A stretch of DNA of 64,000 nt from Cyanophora paradoxa (lineage: Eukaryota > Glaucocystophyceae > Cyanophorales > Cyanophoraceae). This document shows, in pieces, positions 58,221-64,000 of this stretch. The notes under the pieces were generated by a model. It saw only the letters and a program-made list of their open reading frames with translations. It made no database searches and had not been told where the DNA came from. The stretch is from positions 682,001-746,000 of the forward strand of contig QPMI01000408.1 in NCBI GenBank assembly GCA_004431415.1, written 5' to 3'. The number at the start of each line of letters is the position of its first letter. The stretch's first letter is position 1. A program made the translations under genes and the position numbers.

Positions 58221-61200
58221 TCACGCATCGGTGCCCGGACCTGCGCGCACCCGGAAGAGCAGCCCGTCAGGCGCGGACGGCCGCGGGCGGCGCGGCGCGC
58301 GATCGCTCGCGATCGCGAGGGGCGCGATCGCGAGCGGCCGCGCCGCGTTCAGAAATCGAATTATTTTTGCGAATCGCGAACCGGAGGGGAAAGGGGGCGT
58401 CCGGGATGGAGTGGATGGGTTCGTGGAGGGCGAGAAGGGCGACCCGGCGGCAGGGGCAGAGGCAGAGGCGGCCGGGCCCGGGGCCTCGCGATCGCGAGGC
58501 CCACGATCGCGATCGCGCGCCGCGGGGCTCGCGCTCGCGCCCGCGCCGGCGGCCTGCAGCTGCGGGCCGGCGCCGGCGCCGGGCCCCGGGACGCGCCGGG
58601 ACTCGAAGCCGAAGAGGTCGCGCGGGGGCCGCCCCGCCGCCCGCGCCTCCGCCTCCTCGATGGCCCGCGCGATTGACTGCGGCGAAAGTGGAAGATGAGG
58701 CTGAGGCTCGGGCCGCGAAGCTGAGCTGGGGAGAGCGCCCCGAGGCTATGTATGTACGTGTTCGTGGGCATACCTGCATGCGGGGGCTCTCCGGCGGGAA
58801 GTGCAGCGGCACGCAGCGCGTGTACCACGCCCGCGCCTCCTCGAGCGCCTTCTTCGCCCGCGCGTTGTTCCCTGCATGCAGTGTGTGAGGGGCCGGCGCG
58901 GGCAGCGCGGGGGCGGCAGGACCGGCGAGGAGGTAGGCGCAGCCGAGCTCGTAGAGGGAGCCGGCGCGGGTCGGGGTGCGGCCCTTGGCGTGCAGCGTCA
59001 GTGGGCAGAAATGGAAGGCGGGCGGGCGGCCTGAATCCAGGCCCCTCACTCATGGCGGAGGCGCTAGGCCCTAGTGCATGCAGGCGAGCAAGCTTAAGAT
59101 TCCTAGCCTAGATCCGGATCCAGATGCCCCGCTCTTTGGCCCACCTTCGTGTCCACTATGGGCAGCGCCAGCATGAGCTCCATGGTCTTCAGCAGCCGCT
59201 TCAGCGGCAGCAGCGTCCGCGCCACCTGCCGCGGGGGTCAGGTTCAAGGGCCGCGGGGGTCGGATTCATTCGAAGGCGGCTGCGGGCGGGCGCGGGCCTC
59301 TGAGGAGGGGTCCTGCGGGTGGCACCAGAACCAGCGGAGGAGGGTCCAGCCCGACCAGTGCACGGACCACTGCGGGGCGCGGCGTCAGCTCCAAGACTGA
59401 AGACTGAAGACCGAAGACTGTGGGAGGGCGGGTGGGCGGACGGACCGCCTCGGCGCTGCCCTCGAGCAGCGAGAACCAGCGCTTGATGTCGCGCCGCGCC
59501 TGCGCGCGCGCGCGCGAGGGGCCGCTCAAGATTGGAAGGGAAGAATGAAGGAAGGAAGACAGGGGCCGAGGCCGGAGCCGAGGCCGGAGGGCTCAAGCTG
59601 AGAGGGGGCGGGGCGGGGGCGGGGGCGGGGGCGGGGGCGGGCCTGCAGGACGCGTACGCCGCCGGTCTGTCTGTAGAGGACGGCCCTAGAAGATACATGT
59701 AGAGAACAGATAGACGGTAATAGAGAGCATCTTAGAAAGGAGCTAGAAAGAAGCGTAAAATCCACAAATAAGCGGGGCGGGGCGGGGGCGGGGGCGGGGG
59801 CGGGCCTGGAGTACGCGGCCGGTATGGCTAAGCATGATCCCCCTGTTCCCGAACGAGCGCGCCCCGATCTCCAGGTACGCGGGGTGCAGCCCCTCGAACG
59901 CCTGCGCCGAAAGGCTCAGGTGGGCGGGCGGATGGCTGCACAGGGGGCGGCGCCATCGGGCGCGGGCCGGGCGCGTGCCTCGACGGCGCGTGTGAGGCTG
60001 ATTTGCTAGCTCATTTCCTTTCTAGTGCCTTCCTTGACTCTATGATACGACTTCCTCCTAATGTTCGTTTTTAGTTTTGACGTGTATATATGCGTGCCTC
60101 GACGGCGCGTGTGTAAAGGCCGATCGCCTCCTCCACGCGCTTGTTGATCGCGTACTCCACCGTCGCTGGGAGGGGGGGGGGGGGGGAGGGGAGGGGGAGG
60201 TCAGAGGGGGAGGGGGAGGGGGAGGGAGTGGCGGAGGGGCGGTGGGGGGGGAAAGGAGGGGGTACCGAGGAGGTGGAGGGCGTTGCCCTTGTGGAAACGG
60301 TCGGCGGGGTCCGAGGAGGCGTCGAAGTAGTAGAGGCGCGCCGAGAGGCTCCGCGCCTGCTCCACCTTGCCCAGGTACACTGGGGGGTACGATGGTTAGC
60401 TGGTCGGTTGGTTGGTTGGTGGGTGCACGTGGGTGGGTTGGTTTAGTTGGTAAACAAAGGCAAGGTGGTTGTTGTCATAGAGGCGAGCCGCGTCGGCGTT
60501 CGCGTTCCCCGCCGGGTTCGGGTCGGCGGCGCGTGGCGGCGCGGGGCGGCGCACTGAGCAGCTCGAGGATGTGGCGGAGGAGGGTGGCCTCCAGGCGCGA
60601 CGGCGTGAGCTGGGCGCGGATGAGCTCGGACCAGGCGGCGAAGGCCTCCTCCAGGGCGCTCTCCCAGAAGCCGTGGTGGAAGAGGGCCAGCGAGCGCTGG
60701 TAGAGCAGCCGGCACCGCAGCATGGGCTCCTGGGCGGACCAGGGCTCGACGATGGCGGCCGCCTTGCGGAGGAGGAGGCTGCAGGGGGTCCAGGGGAGGT
60801 ACAGGAGGTCGGGAAATGTGACGGAGACTTCCATGGAGGAGGCGGCGAGGACGCCGTAGACCCGGTCGAGGGCGGCCTCGGCGTCGGCCTGGCGCTCGTA
60901 CTCCTCGGGGATCGCGAGGGCGGCGGAGGCCATCGCGTCGACGGCGACCCCGACGGCGGCGTAGGCGCCGGCCCCGCGCAGGTCGTGGAACGCTCGGCGC
61001 CTGTTCGCCCGCCCGCCCGCCCGTCAGCGCGCGCCGCGCCGCGGGGGACGGGCGGGGTTGGGCGGGGCGGGGCGGACAGTGCGTGGCGGCCTCGGGCGTG
61101 ACGACGGCGGCGGTGCAGAGGAGGCGCGGGTCCTTGAGGATCTGCGGAGCGGGTTCGGGCTCGGGCCGGGTCCGGGTCCGGGGATCGGGCGCTGGGGCGG

Positions 61201-61330
61201 GACAGGGGTGCTCACGGAAAGGAGACGGAGGACGGCGGGGCGGCCGGAGAGGGCGCCGGGCGCCCGCGCCGCGTCAAAGTCAGCGAGGAGCATCGCAGAC
61301 TCGTCCGGCGCCAGGCGCCCCGGCGGAGGC
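58221..61330 (-). CDS. TPR-like helical-repeat protein, unknown; boundaries approximate
   Basis: Exons on the minus strand include LLADFDAARAPGALSGRPAV, ILKDPRLLCTAAVVTPEAAT and RRRAFHDLRGAGAYAAVGVA. A long exon (60990-60545) codes YERQADAEAALDRVYGVLAA, MLRCRLLYQRSLALFHHGFW and ESALEEAFAAWSELI. Then come KVEQARSLSARLYYFDASSD, YAINKRVEEAIGLYTRAVE, AFEGLHPAYLEIGARSFGN, ARRDIKRWFSLLEGSAEA, SLYELGCAYLLA, NNARAKKALEEARAWYTRC and SIARAIEEAEARAAG. The spacing and small/aromatic pattern suggest tetratricopeptide-like helices, hence a scaffold role. The tail from 58600 is low complexity and runs to a stop at 58221. I do not recognise a family. It may be one gene with the neighbour at 61500-63409. Confidence 0.55.
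59973..60113 (-). repeat. Donor-site duplication in the TPR-like gene
   Basis: The 22 bp at 60092-60113 cover the exon end coding YTRAVE and a GCACGC donor. They recur exactly at 59973-59994 inside the intron (offset 119). Confidence 0.9.
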
Positions 61331-61499
61331 CGCGCTGGGCCGCTCCCGGGTACGCCCCACGGCACCACGCGCACCGCCTCCCTGCCCGCTTGCTCGGCGC
61401 GCAGCGGCGTGGCGCGGCGCGGCGCGGCGGCGCGCGGCTCGGCGCACTCGGGGGCAAGCCAGTGTGAGTGGTCGGGGCGGGCCGGCCCGTCCCCCGGCC

Positions 61500-63409
61500 C
61501 GTCCTCGTGCCTGCGACCGGGCCGGGCCGGGACTGCTCGAGCGGGCGGGGCGGGCGGGGCGGGGCGGGGCGTGCGGGGGCGCACCCGAGGGAGGTGGCTC
61601 TCGAGAACGTGGCCGTGAGGAGGTCCACCACGCCGTCCAAAGGGGCCGCCTCGCCCCACCCGGCCGCCCCGGGGTGCGCCTCCGGAATCGGGATCGCGAA
61701 CCTGCCGGCGGTCAGCGGGGCGGCGCGGCGCGGGGCGAAGCGGAGCCGGACCAGTCGCCGAAGGCCGTTGGCGCAGTGGCGGCGTCGCCGAAGGCAGCGG
61801 CGGCGTAGGCGGACTGGGGCCCCGCGGATTCCTCTTCCCCCGAGTCCAGGGAGACGTCGGACCCCGAGCTGGTCTCCGTACCCCCCAGCCGGGCCCCCCG
61901 GCTGCCCGGCGTGGCCCCCGGCGCCTCCTGCGCGCCCCATACGCATCGACGGTCGCCCGCCCCGACGCCCCATATGACATGGGCGGCGGCGGCGGCCCGA
62001 GCGAGCGCGCGCGCACCGCGCTCGAGGGCGACGAGGCGCTCTGCCGCCCCGCGCTCCGCCGGGCGCGCTTCGCCGCCGCCGCCGCCGCCTGCCCGGCGCC
62101 TGGCCGCCCCTTGCGCGCCGACTTCGGCGCTGTGCGAACGAAGGGTCGCCGGGGCCCCCGGAACGCACGGGAAGCTCTATGAGGCATCAGGGGGCGGACC
62201 GTGGGTGCGCGTGTGGACGAGGACGCGGCCGTGCACCGGGGGCGCTCCCGGCGCCTCCACCCGCAACTCAAAGCGGCGCCCCTCGTGCCGGTGCTGCCGC
62301 AGGCGTGAGGCGCCCGCCCCGCGCCCGCGCCCCGCGCCCCGCGCCCCGCGCCGCTACGGACCGAGGGGGCGAGGATGGCGAACGCCTCGTGGGAGAGGCC
62401 GGCGCGGTCGAGGGTCAGGCGGCAGGCGCGGCAGCGCCTGCCCTCGCCGGCCCCCTCGAAGAAGAGAAGGGGCAGGTCCGCCGGGTCGCCCGTCCCCACC
62501 ATGCTCGACCCGTACAGCACAGGCGCGCCGTCGCCTGAGCGCGCCCGCCTCGTCCGTCAGTCCGCGAAGGGGCGGGGCCCGGGGCCCGGGGTCCCGGGGC
62601 GGGGGCGCGCCCTCGTAGCGTAGGGAGACAGTGATGGGACAGCCGGCCCACTGGCCGAGTGCCGCGCCGGAGGCGTCGCGCAGCTGCAGCTTCACGCGAC
62701 GCGTCGTGATCGCCGTGTAGGCCGCGAAGTCCGCCCCCTCCGCGTCCGCCGCCATCGGCGAGTAGACCGCCGCCCTGCGCCGCCCGCCGCGCGCCGGCGC
62801 CTCGCGATCGGCGCCCTAAGGAGCTCCAGCGACGCGCGCGCACGCACCGGCTCCGGCCGCGGTTCAAGAGGAGGAAGGTGGTGCCCCACGCGCCCGCCGC
62901 GGCCGCGGGCTCTCTCTCCGCCTTCAGCTGCGCCCCGCCGTGCGCCCGCGCGTCCAGCGCCAACGCGCCGTCATCCTCCGAGCTCTCCACGGGACAGACG
63001 CGCCGGTCCCGGCGCCTCCCCATCTGCATCCGCGGCCGGTCGTTGCCGCTTGGGCGCCCTGGCGGTCGCTCTGTTCCGCGGCTCGGGGGCGGGCAGGCAG
63101 GGCGAGCGTGCATACCTTGATCTCGAGCCGGGAGTTTGCGTGCTGTGCGCCTACCAGGCTAGCCCGCCGATGGCTGCCCAAAGTTGCCAAGTTGCGTCTC
63201 GCGGCCTGCGGGCGGCCCGCGGGTCGAACCGGGCGACTCGGCAACCTCGCTCTGCAGTTAAACCTGCTGCTAGCTATAGGGTTCACCAAGCTTGAGCGCC
63301 GGCCGCGGCCGCACAGCTGCTGGGCACGCGTACGAGGCGATGGCCGAGATGCCCACTCAGCGCAGATCATATGCCGTACCCGTGCCGCTGGGTCCTCGGT
63401 CCTGCGCAT
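61500..63409 (-). CDS. Unrecognised protein with a beta-strand-rich region; may be the 5' part of the TPR-like gene
   Basis: From Met 63409 the exons give an Arg-rich leader ending HANSRLEIK. Next are MGRRRDRRVCPVESSEDDGA and AWGTTFLLLNRGRS (62870). A beta-rich segment follows: TTRRVKLQLRDASGAALGQW, PITVSLRYEGDGAPVLYGSS, MVGTGDPADLPLLFFEGAGE, CRACRLTLDRAGLSHEAFAI and RRFELRVEAPGAPPVHGRVL. This resembles an immunoglobulin-like or C2-type sandwich, but no named domain can be assigned. A disordered Ser/Glu region and FAIPIPEAHPGAAGWGEAAP LDGVVDLLTATFSRA (61690-61580) follow. One junction (GAGG|GCGCGC) appears GC-AG. Whether transcription continues into the TPR-like exons is unresolved. Confidence 0.45.
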
Positions 63410-63913
63410 GCGCTCCGGAATCCGGAATCCGGATCCGGATCCAAATCAATGGGCGTCGACCTTGATCGGAGGCACCCGCGCGCGCCGGCGCCGGGGGCCG
63501 GTCCGCCTGGCGGCGCCTGCAATTGCCCTAGGAGTCGCTAGGGACCTAGGGTAGAGGCTACTAGGCTAGACCTGCTAAGCTGCCTACTAGGCTAGCCGCT
63601 AGCTGGCCTAGATCTAGAGTCCATCCTTGTGCCGCTTGAGCCAGCTGCAGGCCATGCTATTGAAATTGCGAGGCCAGCACTACCGATCCGGTGGTGCTAG
63701 CAGCCACCGTGGCACGACGAACCACTCTCGCCCTCCCCCGCCGGCGCCTCGGCCGCCCGCAGCCGCGGCCGTTGCGCAGCGGCTACGAGGAGGCGGCACC
63801 TTCCTCCCCCGCCCCGGCGGCGCCCGGCTCCTCTACCAGCATGGGCTGCGGCGAAAGGGCGCGGCGGCCCCGGCGGTCAGGGTGAGGCCGGGGGGCTTTT
63901 TTTTGAAGCGGCT
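63410..63913. other. Intergenic region at right end
   Basis: No gene is supported. 63530-63615 is rich in CTAG words (CTAGGG, CTAGGCTAG). A T-run at 63898-63904 lies next to the end of the gene that enters from the right. Confidence 0.4.
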
Positions 63914-64000
63914 TTAAGGGGCGTCGGCCGGATTCGAGCCGGGGCCGGGGGCGCGCACGAAGAGGCGGTCGACGAGGTCGCCCATCGCCGGCGCCAGCGG
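63914..64000 (-). CDS. C-terminal fragment of a gene entering from the right edge
   Basis: An open minus-strand frame codes PLAPAMGDLVDRLFVRAPGP followed by a short tail and stops at 63914. The codon pattern resembles neighbouring exons. Too little is present to name it; it could instead be intron. Confidence 0.35.
   Translation of the reverse strand, partial: PLAPAMGDLVDRLFVRAPGPGSNPADAP

Noticed and set aside
63691-63917. Plus-strand ORFs at the right end
   Set aside because: No homology; they overlap the better minus-strand C-terminal fragment and lack splice support.

Overview
The window is nuclear DNA from a unicellular eukaryote, most likely an alga. The genes are split into many short exons (XRCC3 alone has about 14). 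Introns are short and very GC-rich, and spliced reading frames reconstruct recognisable eukaryotic proteins. Base composition is extremely GC-rich outside a few AT-rich intergenic islands. An alga is suggested by a ClpP with a plastid-like leader (no signal peptide, phenylalanines near its start), a plant-type NDUFB2, an organelle-targeted PPR protein and a plastid-type alpha/beta hydrolase. A glaucophyte or another GC-rich alga such as a haptophyte would fit; the sequence alone does not settle this. At least a dozen introns appear to be GC-AG, and many donors read GTGCGC or GTACCCC.

Layout. 1-11601 (-): an ABCC-type transporter whose 3' end runs off the left edge, with a 95-bp tandem array in one intron. 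13090-15099 (+): a beta-helix protein. 16473-18771 (-): an F-box/LRR protein. 19250-21615 (+): XRCC3. 21743-23533 (-): an alpha/beta hydrolase. 24545-29378 (-): a DDX3/Ded1 helicase with a very long C-terminal extension. 29610-29847 (+): NDUFB2. 30777-31392 (-): Snapin. 31829-32846 (+): an atypical small GTPase. 33146 to about 37126 (-): a coiled-coil protein. 37471-40630 (+): a PPR protein. 40880-42148 (-): ClpP.

From 42369 to 46327 (+) lies an unrecognised family: one single-unit gene followed by a gene made of two fused copies of that unit. Relics of the unit occur at 50.8 kb and 57.7 kb. 47009 to about 48950 (-) is an EF-hand/Cys-repeat protein. 49.1-51.75 kb is a gene-poor island of hairpin repeats. 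51755-56607 (-) is a NifS-like (MOCOS-type) aminotransferase with an N-terminal acylation motif. 58221-63409 (-) holds one or two unrecognised genes, one rich in TPR-like helices. A partial gene enters at the right edge.

The genes look like ordinary housekeeping functions (transport, DNA repair, translation, respiration, endosome trafficking, organelle RNA processing, proteolysis) and do not form a pathway. The strongest window-wide oddity is that many introns carry an extra copy of one of their own splice junctions, meaning exon edge plus donor or acceptor. This points to recurrent local tandem duplication as a force shaping introns here.
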